From Henriciella sp. (GTDB taxonomy: Bacteria; Pseudomonadota; Alphaproteobacteria; Caulobacterales; Hyphomonadaceae), in assembly GCA_017642885.1 (NCBI GenBank), contig JAEPOM010000002.1:273735-337734 (forward strand): DNA of 64,000 nucleotides, in the 5' to 3' direction. How positions within the stretch are numbered: the first letter of the stretch is position 1; every line of letters starts with the position of its first letter. The translations under genes were made by a program, and so were the position numbers. This document shows, in pieces, positions 18,721-28,341 of the stretch. The notes beneath the pieces were generated by a model. It had not been told where the DNA came from, did no database searches, and saw only the letters and a list, made by a program, of their open reading frames with translations.

Positions 18721-21639
18721 TTAGCTGCCTGAGCCGCCAAAGCGCTTGGTTACGCTGACCTTGAACGTACGACCAAACGGGTTGTGCGTGTATGGATCAT
18801 AGTTCAGATCGAATGCCGCAAATGGTGGGTCTTCGTCTGTGATGTTGACCACAGAAAGGCCAAGATCCAGATCCCAGTCAGACTGCCAAGTGTAGAAGGC
18901 GTCAAATGTGGTTTGGCTGTCGATCGACGCACCGACATTCCCACGAGCTGAGCCAGGACGCTCATCATCATAAGAATCAGTGTGACGCATCACGCCGCGA
19001 AGGTTGTGATTGCCGAAGCCATAATTGGCCGAGACATTCGCCTGCCACTGTGGAAGTGAACGCGAGAAGTTTGAACGGTTGAACTGACCAACGCGATCGC
19101 CGCCGGAAATGACGACGCCCTCGATATCAAAGTCGCCAACGACATATTCGATCACGTAGGTTGTATCGAGCGCAAGCTCGAACTCACCGCCACCAATATC
19201 CCAGACGTTGGAAACCCGTAGATCGATACCTGAGGTCTCGATGTCCGGGCCATTGACCACGTTTGCGCGGATCCGCTCGATGCCTGATGCAACAGGTGCG
19301 GCTGGGTTGGCGAACGTGATCCGGTCGAGAATACCACCACTGGTCGCCCCACCGCCAAGCGCCGCGAGCGCCGAGTTCACAATTTCGTTCTGGTCTTCAA
19401 CGATGATCGGATCTGAGAAATCGAAATTGTAATAGTCAATCGACGCAACAAACCCGTCGTTCTCAAACAACGCGCCCAAGTTGAAGCTAAACGCGCTCTC
19501 TGGAGCGAGGTTCGGATTTCCGAATTGGTCAACCGCTTTGAAGGCGCCTGTTGGAGCGATGAACTGAAGCGTTGTACCTACGCCACCCAACTGGTTCAGT
19601 GTCGGCCCGCGGAATGAGGTCTGAGCAGAGCCCCGCAGAGCAAAGCTGTCATTCACCTGCCATTTGGCCGCAACCTTAGGGTCAAAGGTCGAACCGACCT
19701 CGCCGCCGTAGTCTTCGTAGCGAGTAGCAACCTGAACATCGACATTGTCGAAGAGAGGGATCTGCAATTCGCCGAAGACCGCGTAAATGGTCTGATCTTC
19801 ATCACGCGCGCTTCCGCCAGCGAGGAAGCTGAATGGACCTGTGCCAGTTGGCCCAGGCGTGATGGCAAGATTGCTCACAGCGTTTGGCGTCACCTTGAAC
19901 GTTTCTTGGCGAACCTGGAACCCAACAGCGTAACCAACAGAGCCACCGCCAGCTTCTACGTTGGACTGACCGGAAACTACGCCGTCGAATACGAGAAGGC
20001 TGGTTTCACGGTCATCGCCCACTTCGTCCGTCAGCCACTCAGCCAACGTGGCTGAATTTGCCAAAGAAGCATCAAACTGCGGGTTTGCAGTTCCATCGAT
20101 AGCATTTGCCGCAACGGCGTTCGAGAACGGGTTATAGTATTCACACCCACCCTGTCCTGCGACTGCACCCGTTGGAATAGCTCCTGTGATCGGATCTGAA
20201 CAAACCCCGAAACCGGCAAGCGCGTTGATGAAGCCCAGCGTGTAGCTGTCATTCGTGTAACGCGACCCTTCGGTTTTCGAATATGTTAGACCCAGTTCCC
20301 AGTTCGCACCGCTTTGGAACTGTCCAGACAGGTCACCTGAAAAACGATAGTGGTCATAAGACCGTGTTCCTTCCTGGGCACCGCCAGTGCCTGGGAAACC
20401 GCCCCAGCCGAACGAACGGCCAAAGAAAACCAGCGGGGTAACACCCAAACCACCTGTATCAGTCACAGGATCATATAGGTCAGGTGCGCCGCCCGAAAGC
20501 AACGGAGAATAGTCTGCAAACGTTGCAGCTGCCCACGCTGGGTTATCCGCAATGTACTGCACTAGGCCAGGGTGGTTCGGAAGCACGACATTACCGAACA
20601 GGGCTTGCGGTGGATAAGACGGTGAAGTCTTCCACTCTGGGACATCCGTATAACCGTAAAGTGCCTCGAGGTGCAGCTCAGTACCGCCTGAGAAGGTTCG
20701 ATTGTATTCGGAGAAGATCTGATAGCGCTCCTCTTCCTCTACAAGATTATCGAATTGGGTGAATTGGAAGCGGCAGAGCACACCGCCGTCTTCGCCACCA
20801 AGTGTCGAGCATTGATCATCCGAGTTTGCAAACGCTAGCGGCGTGGACGCAGCAGCGAGCCCAGTTGGAATATTCGGCGTCGCTACGAATGAACCTGGGT
20901 TGCCGATTGTTGACCAACCGCCGACAGGATTGTCTGCGAACGGGACAATGGCCCAGTCTTGATCAAGTAGTGGAGATTCATTGCGGAACTGATAGCCAAC
21001 CGACGTGACCCAGTTCCAGTTGTTACCTTGGAATCCATAGGCCGCTGAAACGTCATACTCGCCATCCGTACCGTCGAATTGCTGGAAGCTCGCAGACACT
21101 TCAAAACCATCAAGATCGTCGCGCGTGATGAAGTTCACAACACCGGCAATAGCATCAGAACCATAAAGAGCTGCAGCGCCGTCTTTCAGAACTTCGACAC
21201 GCCCAATCGCAGCGGATGGGATCATGTTCGTATCAACGAAGAGCTGGGCTTGCTCACCGATTGCGTAAGGTGCAGGCGACTCGCGGCGACCGTTGAGCAG
21301 CACCAGCGTCCGTGCAGGCCCGAGACCGCGTAGGTTGATGTTCGAAGTCCCCTCAAGGCCGTTTGAGGCGAACTGGTTGGTCTGCCCATCGACACCTGAT
21401 GAGACGCCCAAATTGCGGATCAACTCGGTAATCGATGGATCACCTTCAAGCTTCAGATCTTGCGCGGTGAGAACGTCCACCGGAAGCGCAGCGTCTTCTG
21501 GCGTGCCAGCGATGAATGATCCGGTCACCGTGACGGTTTGTTGACGCAGCTCATCGCCGCCTTCGTCCTGTGCGTGGGCCGCTCCGCCTGCCATTAGAGC
21601 AGCAAGCGATGCTCCGCATATGAGTTTTCTACTTAGCGT
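18721..21639 (-). CDS. TonB-dependent receptor
   Basis: Signal peptide MTLSRKLICGASLAALMAGGAAHA; plug TVTVTGSFI..., NLRGLGPARTLVLLNGRR; C-terminal FGRTFKVSVTKRFG. Confidence 0.92.
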   Translation of the reverse strand, partial: TLSRKLICGASLAALMAGGAAHAQDEGGDELRQQTVTVTGSFIAGTPEDAALPVDVLTAQDLKLEGDPSITELIRNLGVSSGVDGQTNQFASNGLEGTSNINLRGLGPARTLVLLNGRRESPAPYAIGEQAQLFVDTNMIPSAAIGRVEVLKDGAAALYGSDAIAGVVNFITRDDLDGFEVSASFQQFDGTDGEYDVSAAYGFQGNNWNWVTSVGYQFRNESPLLDQDWAIVPFADNPVGGWSTIGNPGSFVATPNIPTGLAAASTPLAFANSDDQCSTLGGEDGGVLCRFQFTQFDNLVEEEERYQIFSEYNRTFSGGTELHLEALYGYTDVPEWKTSPSYPPQALFGNVVLPNHPGLVQYIADNPAWAAATFADYSPLLSGGAPDLYDPVTDTGGLGVTPLVFFGRSFGWGGFPGTGGAQEGTRSYDHYRFSGDLSGQFQSGANWELGLTYSKTEGSRYTNDSYTLGFINALAGFGVCSDPITGAIPTGAVAGQGGCEYYNPFSNAVAANAIDGTANPQFDASLANSATLAEWLTDEVGDDRETSLLVFDGVVSGQSNVEAGGGSVGYAVGFQVRQETFKVTPNAVSNLAITPGPTGTGPFSFLAGGSARDEDQTIYAVFGELQIPLFDNVDVQVATRYEDYGGEVGSTFDPKVAAKWQVNDSFALRGSAQTSFRGPTLNQLGGVGTTLQFIAPTGAFKAVDQFGNPNLAPESAFSFNLGALFENDGFVASIDYYNFDFSDPIIVEDQNEIVNSALAALGGGATSGGILDRITFANPAAPVASGIERIRANVVNGPDIETSGIDLRVSNVWDIGGGEFELALDTTYVIEYVVGDFDIEGVVISGGDRVGQFNRSNFSRSLPQWQANVSANYGFGNHNLRGVMRHTDSYDDERPGSARGNVGASIDSQTTFDAFYTWQSDWDLDLGLSVVNITDEDPPFAAFDLNYDPYTHNPFGRTFKVSVTKRFGGSGS

Positions 21640-21872
21640 CATATATTCCTCCGTGAAAATTCTAATCAACTGTCATTATTCTCCGTCTCTCGACGGCGCA
21701 GTCGCCCCAATGAGACTAGGCAAGTAAACGCCACGTAAAAGAGGGTTCTTATGCTGCGCCGCAACACGGTTAGGATGACAGCGCTGACGATTATCCCCCC
21801 GTTTTGCGCTCAGGCCCGAAATTATGCCAAATATCCCTATGAAAACCGCTGTATTCGCGATTAGATAGGCGC

Positions 21873-23276
21873 ATGACGCCCCCTATTCTGGAAATTTCTT
21901 CCTTCTTCGCAGATGCAGCAGAGCCTGCCTCGTTTCCACAGACTGTGTTGCGCTACAGCAACACGCGTTGGGCAGAAAAACTTGGCCTGACTCTAAGTGA
22001 CGCGACGGCATGGACTCGCCACTTCGGACGCTTCGAATCGTTGCCCGGAAATCTCGAGACTCCGCTGGCGCTGCGTTATCATGGGCACCAATTCCACGTT
22101 TATAATCCAGACTTGGGCGATGGCCGCGGATTCTTGTTTGCTCAGCTGCAGGATAAAGCCGGGCGCTGGCTGGATCTTGGCACCAAAGGATCTGGCCAAA
22201 CGCGCTGGTCTCGGCAGGGGGATGGCCGGCTGACGCTGAAAGGCGGCGTCCGGGAAGTACTGGCCGCCAGCTATCTCGAGGCGCTCGGTGTGAATACGTC
22301 GAAGATTTTCAGCCTGATTGAAACTGGCGAAGATCTGCATCGCAATGATGAGCCCTCGCCGACTCGATCGGCCGTGATGGTCCGCCTAAACCATTCGCAT
22401 CTGCGTTTCGGCACGTTTCAACGCGCTGCCTACCATGACGATACCGAGGCCATGGCGGCGCTGATCCAGCACGTGATCAAACACTATTATCCAGACTGCG
22501 CGGACGAGGCTCTTGGCAAGGCCACGCCGGCCCTTTTCGAGCGGATGAGTGCGGCGACCGCTCGCATGATCGGTCAATGGATGGCGGTTGGCTTCGTGCA
22601 CGGCGTCATGAACACGGACAATTTCAATATTACCGGCGAGACGTTCGACTTTGGCCCCTGGCGGTTCCTCGAGAAGAGCGATCCCAATTTTACCGCCGCC
22701 TACTTTGACAGTCAGGGCCTCTATCGATTTGGGCGGCAACCCCCACAGGGCCTCTGGGCGCTGCAGCAGCTTGGCGGCGCCATGAGCCTGGTCGCCGATG
22801 CTGATGATCTCTCAGCTGCAATGAAAGTGTATGAACCGGCCTATCAGGAGAGCTTTGCAGCGCACACAATGGCTCTGCTTGGCTTGAAACGCGGGAAGGT
22901 GCTGCGCGACGACTTGCTCTTTTTGCAGGATTTCTATGCGTGGATGACCGAAAGCGACGCCACCTGGCCGCAAGTCTTTTTTGACTGGTTCGGCGGAGCG
23001 GCGAGCGCCGACCGGGCGGCGCGCAGCCCGCAAGCGGCGCTCTATGACGCCGAAGCCTTCGGCAAGATCCGAACGCAACTTGAAGCGCGCACGCCGGATC
23101 GACCAGAGCGGCTTCAGCATCCCTACTTCCAGGCTGACCGCCCCGCAGACTTGATGATCGACACGGTTGAGGCCTTATGGGTCCCGATCGCTGATGGCGA
23201 TGACTGGGGCCCGTTGAATGCGCACCTGGACCATATTGAGCGGGCGCGTCAGGCTTATGACTGGGACCCTGTGTGA
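21873..23276 (+). CDS. selO: SelO/YdiU family protein adenylyltransferase
   Basis: LRYHGHQFHVYNPDLGDGRGFLFAQLQD...DLGTKGSGQTRWSRQGDGRLTLKGGVREVLAASYLEALGV; HGVMNTDNFNITGETFDFGPW. Confidence 0.95.
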   Translation: MTPPILEISSFFADAAEPASFPQTVLRYSNTRWAEKLGLTLSDATAWTRHFGRFESLPGNLETPLALRYHGHQFHVYNPDLGDGRGFLFAQLQDKAGRWLDLGTKGSGQTRWSRQGDGRLTLKGGVREVLAASYLEALGVNTSKIFSLIETGEDLHRNDEPSPTRSAVMVRLNHSHLRFGTFQRAAYHDDTEAMAALIQHVIKHYYPDCADEALGKATPALFERMSAATARMIGQWMAVGFVHGVMNTDNFNITGETFDFGPWRFLEKSDPNFTAAYFDSQGLYRFGRQPPQGLWALQQLGGAMSLVADADDLSAAMKVYEPAYQESFAAHTMALLGLKRGKVLRDDLLFLQDFYAWMTESDATWPQVFFDWFGGAASADRAARSPQAALYDAEAFGKIRTQLEARTPDRPERLQHPYFQADRPADLMIDTVEALWVPIADGDDWGPLNAHLDHIERARQAYDWDPV

Positions 23277-23632
23277 GCGCGTTTCCAGCCGAGTGCGTGA
23301 CCGGCGGCGAGCATCGTGCCGCCGACGACGGTCAGGAGCGTTTCGAAATCGTGCATTGGCTCGACAAACGCGCCGGCGACGAGAAGCCATAGCCCGCTGA
23401 CGATCAATGCTGTCACAGCTGTGTTGGCCGCAGTTGAGCTCAGCCTCAGAAGCGAAAGCGGGAATGCAGCGACGACAAACGCTTTGTGAAGCCATTCCGC
23501 CTCGGCCCACATGCCGACGATTGGGAGACTCGCCGACAGGATTGGAAGGACCAGACAGTGGACGAGGCACAGGCCAGAGAGTGAGATCGCCAAGCCGTCT
23601 ATCGTCGCTGCTTTGTGGGCACGGGTCGCCAT
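23255..23632 (-). CDS. MerC domain-containing membrane protein
   Basis: ATIDGLAISLSGLCLVHCLVLPILSASLPI, 4 TMs; starts at the stop of the ZnuD-like receptor. Confidence 0.82.
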   Translation of the reverse strand: MATRAHKAATIDGLAISLSGLCLVHCLVLPILSASLPIVGMWAEAEWLHKAFVVAAFPLSLLRLSSTAANTAVTALIVSGLWLLVAGAFVEPMHDFETLLTVVGGTMLAAGHALGWKRAHTGSQS

Positions 23633-25746
23633 TAGAATGCTACCCGAATGCCAACCCGAATATTTTGCCCTGGCGCCGGGGCAACGTCTTTCAGGACTGA
23701 CGTGGCGTAGCGGACTTCTTCATCGGTCACGTTTCGCGCTTCGATGAACGCCTCGGTGCCATCGGCGCCGATGCCAAAGTCTGAAAGGTCAACTTCGCCG
23801 CGCAAATCAAGCGTCGTGTATCCATCGGTCACCAGTGATCCTTCACCCGCATCGACTTGGTCTTCCGCCACTGTGATCGCCGCGCCGAGCTCAAACGCGC
23901 CCCATTCGGCGCTCGCACCCGCATTCAGGGTCACGGGTGGAATGAAGGGAACATTACTACCGCTATCGAGGTCGCCTTCAACGAAATCGAGGCTGGCATC
24001 AAAGGCCCAGTCTGCACCGAGCGGACCCGCATCAATGTAGTAATCCGCGTAGATCTCGCCGCCATAGAAGCTCGCGGCTTCCTGGGTGAACGCGAAGACT
24101 GGCAGTCCATCTGCCTCGTCGCTGACAACACCATCCTCGAACGCCAATCCAGGCGTCAGATAGATGAAGTCATTGAAATCTGTATGGAAGACGTTGACCC
24201 CAATGCTGCCATTGTCACCGCGCCAGCGCGCTGTGGCTTCGAGGTTCAGTCCCGTTTCCTTGCTCAGGGTCGCGTTGCCAACTTCGAACTGCTCCGTCGC
24301 GAGGTGTGGACCGAAGGCGAACAATTCACTCTCATTCGGGGCGCGCTCTGCATAGGAAACCTGTCCTCCGAGGAAGAGGCCGGAATCATAGTGCTGATGG
24401 ATACCGATCGAGCCACTGAGCAGGTCGAAATCGGTCGAGCCCATGTCGATATTGTCGATCTCGACCATCTCAACGCGCAACCCACCTTCGACACCGAAGC
24501 CGCTATCCCATTCCTGTGTTTCGTAGAGAAACGCGCCGAAGGCCTGGGTGTCAGTCTCGGATAGGAAGGCTTCTTCGCCCACCGCATCCAGAGTCTTGTC
24601 GATAAACTGGACGCCAAACGCCCCTGCGAATCCGCCTATCTCATGTCCGAGTTCCAGGCGCCCTTCGACCCCTTCTGAATCGAACACGGTGCCAGCCTCA
24701 CCGGGGGCTTCGAACTCTGTGTGCTCATAGTCGACGATCGCGAGCGTACCGGTCACATCTGTCAGAAAGCCATTATTGACCGAGACACCGCCGCGGACAT
24801 CAATTCGCGTTTGCTCAAGGTCGATGAACGGATTTTCTTCCTCTTCTTCCTCATCGGCATGGTCTTCGCCGTCTTCTTCGCCATGCTCATGTTCATGACT
24901 GTGGCCCGGCAGGCCATACTCGGAGGTTTGCTGGCGTACCGCGACCCCCAGGAATGCATTATCACCCACCCAGCTCAGACCTGCAGCGAGGGTCTGTGTT
25001 TCAACGAAAGAGTTTTCCAGCGTGTCGCGGACTTCCTCTTCTTCCTCGTGATCTTCATCACCGTGGTCTTCTTCTGCTTCCTCAAGCGCCCGTTGCAGGG
25101 AAGATTCAGCGAAGTCCGGAATGTCGTAATTGTCGAAGTCGCGTTGCGAGGCTGACAGGCTCAGCACGAAATCGCCCGCCACGAACTGTCCGCGGCCCGC
25201 CAGCTCGCTGCCTTCATTTACGCTGTTATAGCCAGCGAACACATCGCCGGAGAAAGCTTCGTCGGGCTTCTCTTCCGCAATCAGACCGTCAATAACATTC
25301 ACGACGCCGCCAATCGCCTGACCGCCATAGGCCAGCGCTGCCGGGCCGCGCAGGATCTCAATCGCTTCTGCATCTATACCGTCCGCAGAAACCTGGTGAT
25401 CTGGAGACGCGGCAGACGCGTCGATCACGCCAATCCCATTTGTCAGAACCTGGACGCGCTCTGCACCCAGCCCGCGCAGGACCGGGCGGCTCGCCCCCTG
25501 ACCAAAGAAGGTCGTGGAGACTCCCGGTTGGCGATCGAGTGTATCGCCCAACGTACTTTGCAGGGTTTCTAGCAAGTCTTCTCGATCCACCCCGGTGGCC
25601 TTGCCGATCAATTCATCAGCGGCGCGATCCGGACCGGGCGTGGTGACAATGATCGTCTCCTCGCGACGCTCATCATCAGATTGAGCCTGAACCAGTGGGG
25701 CCAGCACCAGAGAGGAAATAGAAGCCAGAAGGAGGATGCGCGACAT
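23632..25746 (-). CDS. TonB-dependent receptor, ZnuD-like (probable zinc/metal uptake)
   Basis: Plug GVDREDLLETLQSTLGDTLDRQPGVSTTFFGQGASRPVLRGLGAERVQVLTNGIGVIDASAASPDHQVS; metal-ligand loops EEDHGDEDHEEEEE and GHSHEHEHGEEDGEDHADEEEEEE. Confidence 0.88.
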   Translation of the reverse strand: MSRILLLASISSLVLAPLVQAQSDDERREETIIVTTPGPDRAADELIGKATGVDREDLLETLQSTLGDTLDRQPGVSTTFFGQGASRPVLRGLGAERVQVLTNGIGVIDASAASPDHQVSADGIDAEAIEILRGPAALAYGGQAIGGVVNVIDGLIAEEKPDEAFSGDVFAGYNSVNEGSELAGRGQFVAGDFVLSLSASQRDFDNYDIPDFAESSLQRALEEAEEDHGDEDHEEEEEVRDTLENSFVETQTLAAGLSWVGDNAFLGVAVRQQTSEYGLPGHSHEHEHGEEDGEDHADEEEEEENPFIDLEQTRIDVRGGVSVNNGFLTDVTGTLAIVDYEHTEFEAPGEAGTVFDSEGVEGRLELGHEIGGFAGAFGVQFIDKTLDAVGEEAFLSETDTQAFGAFLYETQEWDSGFGVEGGLRVEMVEIDNIDMGSTDFDLLSGSIGIHQHYDSGLFLGGQVSYAERAPNESELFAFGPHLATEQFEVGNATLSKETGLNLEATARWRGDNGSIGVNVFHTDFNDFIYLTPGLAFEDGVVSDEADGLPVFAFTQEAASFYGGEIYADYYIDAGPLGADWAFDASLDFVEGDLDSGSNVPFIPPVTLNAGASAEWGAFELGAAITVAEDQVDAGEGSLVTDGYTTLDLRGEVDLSDFGIGADGTEAFIEARNVTDEEVRYATSVLKDVAPAPGQNIRVGIRVAF

Positions 25747-25759
25747 GTTTTTTAACTCG

Positions 25760-25773
25760 TGTTATGTTATCAC
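25760..25773. promoter_or_regulatory. Possible Zur-type operator (tentative)
   Basis: TGTTATGTTATCAC 14 bp upstream of the ZnuD-like start; AT-rich, TGTTAT-type half-site with imperfect dyad. Confidence 0.3.
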
Positions 25774-25946
25774 TTTTCATGGCTATCTATCGCCTCTCCC
25801 CGTCTTGGCAAGTGAAAAATCAAAATATGACCAAATGAGTTTTCGCCCCATCGTCGCGGCATGCTTCGCTGCGCCGCAGCAAAACCCCGTGACTTCCCCA
25901 AGGGCGCGCCATAAATAAGCGTCATCAAATATTGGAGGACTCGGTC

Positions 25947-27632
25947 ATGGATGGATCGGCCACTGTGCAAGACAATCAGGTGCTCGCTGGATTGACCGAC
26001 CTGTTACAGGACGCCGTCACCGCATCCGATACCTATAAGTCCGCTTTGCACGAGAAAGTCAGTGCGGTGCTTGCGCCCGAAGGCAAGATCGATCGAGCAG
26101 CCTTCTCCGCCAACCAGCACCTGGCCCACGGCTATGGCTGGATCGTTACCTATATCGAGACGCTGCGCGAAACCGCCAATTGGACGACCCGACTGGAAGC
26201 GGATGGCAAGCTTGGCGAGATTGATGCGCTGCTCGCGCAGATCCTGTTCAGCAAGTATCTCGCGGATTTGGTGTCCGGCGTCCCAATGAACCAGGGCGAG
26301 ACGATCCGTCCGCACGAATTGGACGCGCTTGCTGAAGTCGACACTCTGTTCAAAACCCCTGCCGTGCACACCTTGATCACCAAGGGTCTGACGCCGGACA
26401 GCATGGCAGCTGCCGCGGCGCACCTCCCCGATAGCCTGGGCCGCGCGACGGTTGAGAATACCGGCGAAGACGAAACCATGTCGATGATCCGCGATCAGTT
26501 TCGTCGCTATACTGAGGACAAGATTGCTCCTTACGCACACGAATGGCACCTCAAGAATGATTACATCCCGATGGACGTGGTCAATGAGATGGCGGAGCTG
26601 GGCGTGTTCGGCCTGACCATTCCAGAAGAGTTTGGCGGTCTCGGCATGGGGAAAACGGCGATGTGTGTCGTTTCCGAAGAACTCTCGCGCGGATATATTG
26701 GTACCGGTTCACTCGGCACGCGCTCGGAGATCGCAGCAGAACTGATCCTCATCGGCGGAACCGATGCCCAGAAAGAAAAATACCTGCCCGCCATTGCCAG
26801 TGGCGAGATCTTGCCCACTGCAGTCTTTACAGAACCAAATACCGGGTCGGACCTCGGCGCGCTCCGGACCCGCGCGGTGAAAGATGGCGACACCTACAAA
26901 ATCACAGGCAACAAGACCTGGATCACGCACCCGGTCCGCGCCGACCTGATGACCCTGCTGGCGCGCACCAATCCCGACACGAACAATTTTTCGGGACTCT
27001 CGATGTTTCTGGCTGAGAAACCGCGCGGCAGCGACGAGCAGCCTTTCCCGGCTGAGGGCATGACCGGCGGCGAGATCGAAGTCCTCGGCTATCGCGGCAT
27101 GAAAGAGTACGAAATCGGGTTCGACGCGTTTGAAGTGCCGGCAGCAAACCTGCTGGGCGAGACAGAAGGCATGGGCTTCAAGCACTTGATGGCAACATTT
27201 GAGTCGGCCCGGATTCAGACCGCCGCCCGCGCCGTTGGCGTTACCCAATGCGCCTATGAACTTGGTCTTCGTTATGCGCTTGATCGCAATCAGTTCGGTC
27301 AGGCGATTTTCAAATTCCCACGTGTGGCCAACAAGCTTGTCATGATGGCGGCGGAGTTGGTGGGCATTCGCCAGCTGACCTATTTCTCGGCCCGTCAGAA
27401 AGACTCAGACAAACGCTGCGACCTGGAAGCCGGCATGGCCAAACTACTTGCCGCCCGTGCCGCCTGGGCAGCCGCCGACAATGCGCTGCAAATTCATGGC
27501 GGCAATGGGTTCGCTCTGGAATACCCGATCAGCCGCGTGCTGCAGGATGCTCGCATCCTCAACATTTTCGAAGGCGCCGGTGAAGTTCAGGCCATGGTCA
27601 TCGCCCGGCGGGTTGTGTCGGAGAGTAATTAG
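25947..27632 (+). CDS. Acyl-CoA dehydrogenase family protein
   Basis: FGLTIPEEFGGLGMGKTAMCVVSEELSRGYIGTGSL, TEPNTGSDLGALRTRAV, IHGGNGFALEYPISRVLQDARILNIFEGAGEVQ. Confidence 0.93.
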   Translation: MDGSATVQDNQVLAGLTDLLQDAVTASDTYKSALHEKVSAVLAPEGKIDRAAFSANQHLAHGYGWIVTYIETLRETANWTTRLEADGKLGEIDALLAQILFSKYLADLVSGVPMNQGETIRPHELDALAEVDTLFKTPAVHTLITKGLTPDSMAAAAAHLPDSLGRATVENTGEDETMSMIRDQFRRYTEDKIAPYAHEWHLKNDYIPMDVVNEMAELGVFGLTIPEEFGGLGMGKTAMCVVSEELSRGYIGTGSLGTRSEIAAELILIGGTDAQKEKYLPAIASGEILPTAVFTEPNTGSDLGALRTRAVKDGDTYKITGNKTWITHPVRADLMTLLARTNPDTNNFSGLSMFLAEKPRGSDEQPFPAEGMTGGEIEVLGYRGMKEYEIGFDAFEVPAANLLGETEGMGFKHLMATFESARIQTAARAVGVTQCAYELGLRYALDRNQFGQAIFKFPRVANKLVMMAAELVGIRQLTYFSARQKDSDKRCDLEAGMAKLLAARAAWAAADNALQIHGGNGFALEYPISRVLQDARILNIFEGAGEVQAMVIARRVVSESN

Positions 27633-27663
27633 CGGTTTGCTGGTGCCCATATGGGAGACCAGA

Positions 27664-28341
27664 ATGGAACTGAGATCATTTGGACCGGCAGTGATTCTCG
27701 CTCTATCTGCCTGCGCGACGTCGCACGCTGCGCCTTCTTCGCTCGAAACGCAGCTCGATGAGCTCCTCAGCTGGTTTCCAGGCACCTATGAGAACCACCA
27801 GCAAGTCTACCGCCAATCGATCGCAGACTTACCTGCTTCAGAACGCCATCGTCACCGTCACCACACGTTCCAACCGGTTTCCATTGCGGGCATTCCGGGG
27901 CGTCAGATATACGCTCAGCAATATCAGTACTATGATCCAAAGGACCTGTATCGCCAGCGCGTTTATTCCTTCACTGTGAATGAAGCCGAACAGGCTATCC
28001 AATTGACCATCTACACACCGAACGAGCCGGGCGAGCTGACAGACATGCATCTCGATCCCGCAAAACAGGCGGCACTTTCAGTCGACGACTTCTTCTTGAA
28101 ACCGGGATGCGAGGTCTACTGGAAGAAACGAGATGACCAATATGAGGGTTATCTGAAAGACGGTGCCTGCTCGTATTATTCCGAGCGCTTTCAGACCGAG
28201 ATCTTTCTCAATGAGACCTTGGTCATGCGAAAAGATGCTCTGCTGCTGGATGATTCCGCCGTCGACGGTGATGGTAATCTGATCTTCGGGGCAGCTGAAA
28301 ATGGGCCGAGCATCAATCTCAAATACGACGCCTGCGACTAA
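27664..28341 (+). CDS. CpeT/CpcT (DUF1001)-like lipoprotein
   Basis: Lipobox-like LALSACATS; LDELLSWFPGTYENHQQVYRQS...IYAQQYQYYDPKDLYRQRVYSF...FFLKPGCEVYWKKRDDQYEG...CSYYSERFQTEIFLNE. Confidence 0.78.
   Translation: MELRSFGPAVILALSACATSHAAPSSLETQLDELLSWFPGTYENHQQVYRQSIADLPASERHRHRHHTFQPVSIAGIPGRQIYAQQYQYYDPKDLYRQRVYSFTVNEAEQAIQLTIYTPNEPGELTDMHLDPAKQAALSVDDFFLKPGCEVYWKKRDDQYEGYLKDGACSYYSERFQTEIFLNETLVMRKDALLLDDSAVDGDGNLIFGAAENGPSINLKYDACD

Noticed and set aside
24721-25155. 144-aa + strand ORF rich in Phe/Leu, resembling a membrane protein
   Set aside because: It is the antisense of the His/Asp/Glu-rich loops of the ZnuD-like receptor (GAA/GAG read backwards gives TTC/CTC), not a real membrane protein.
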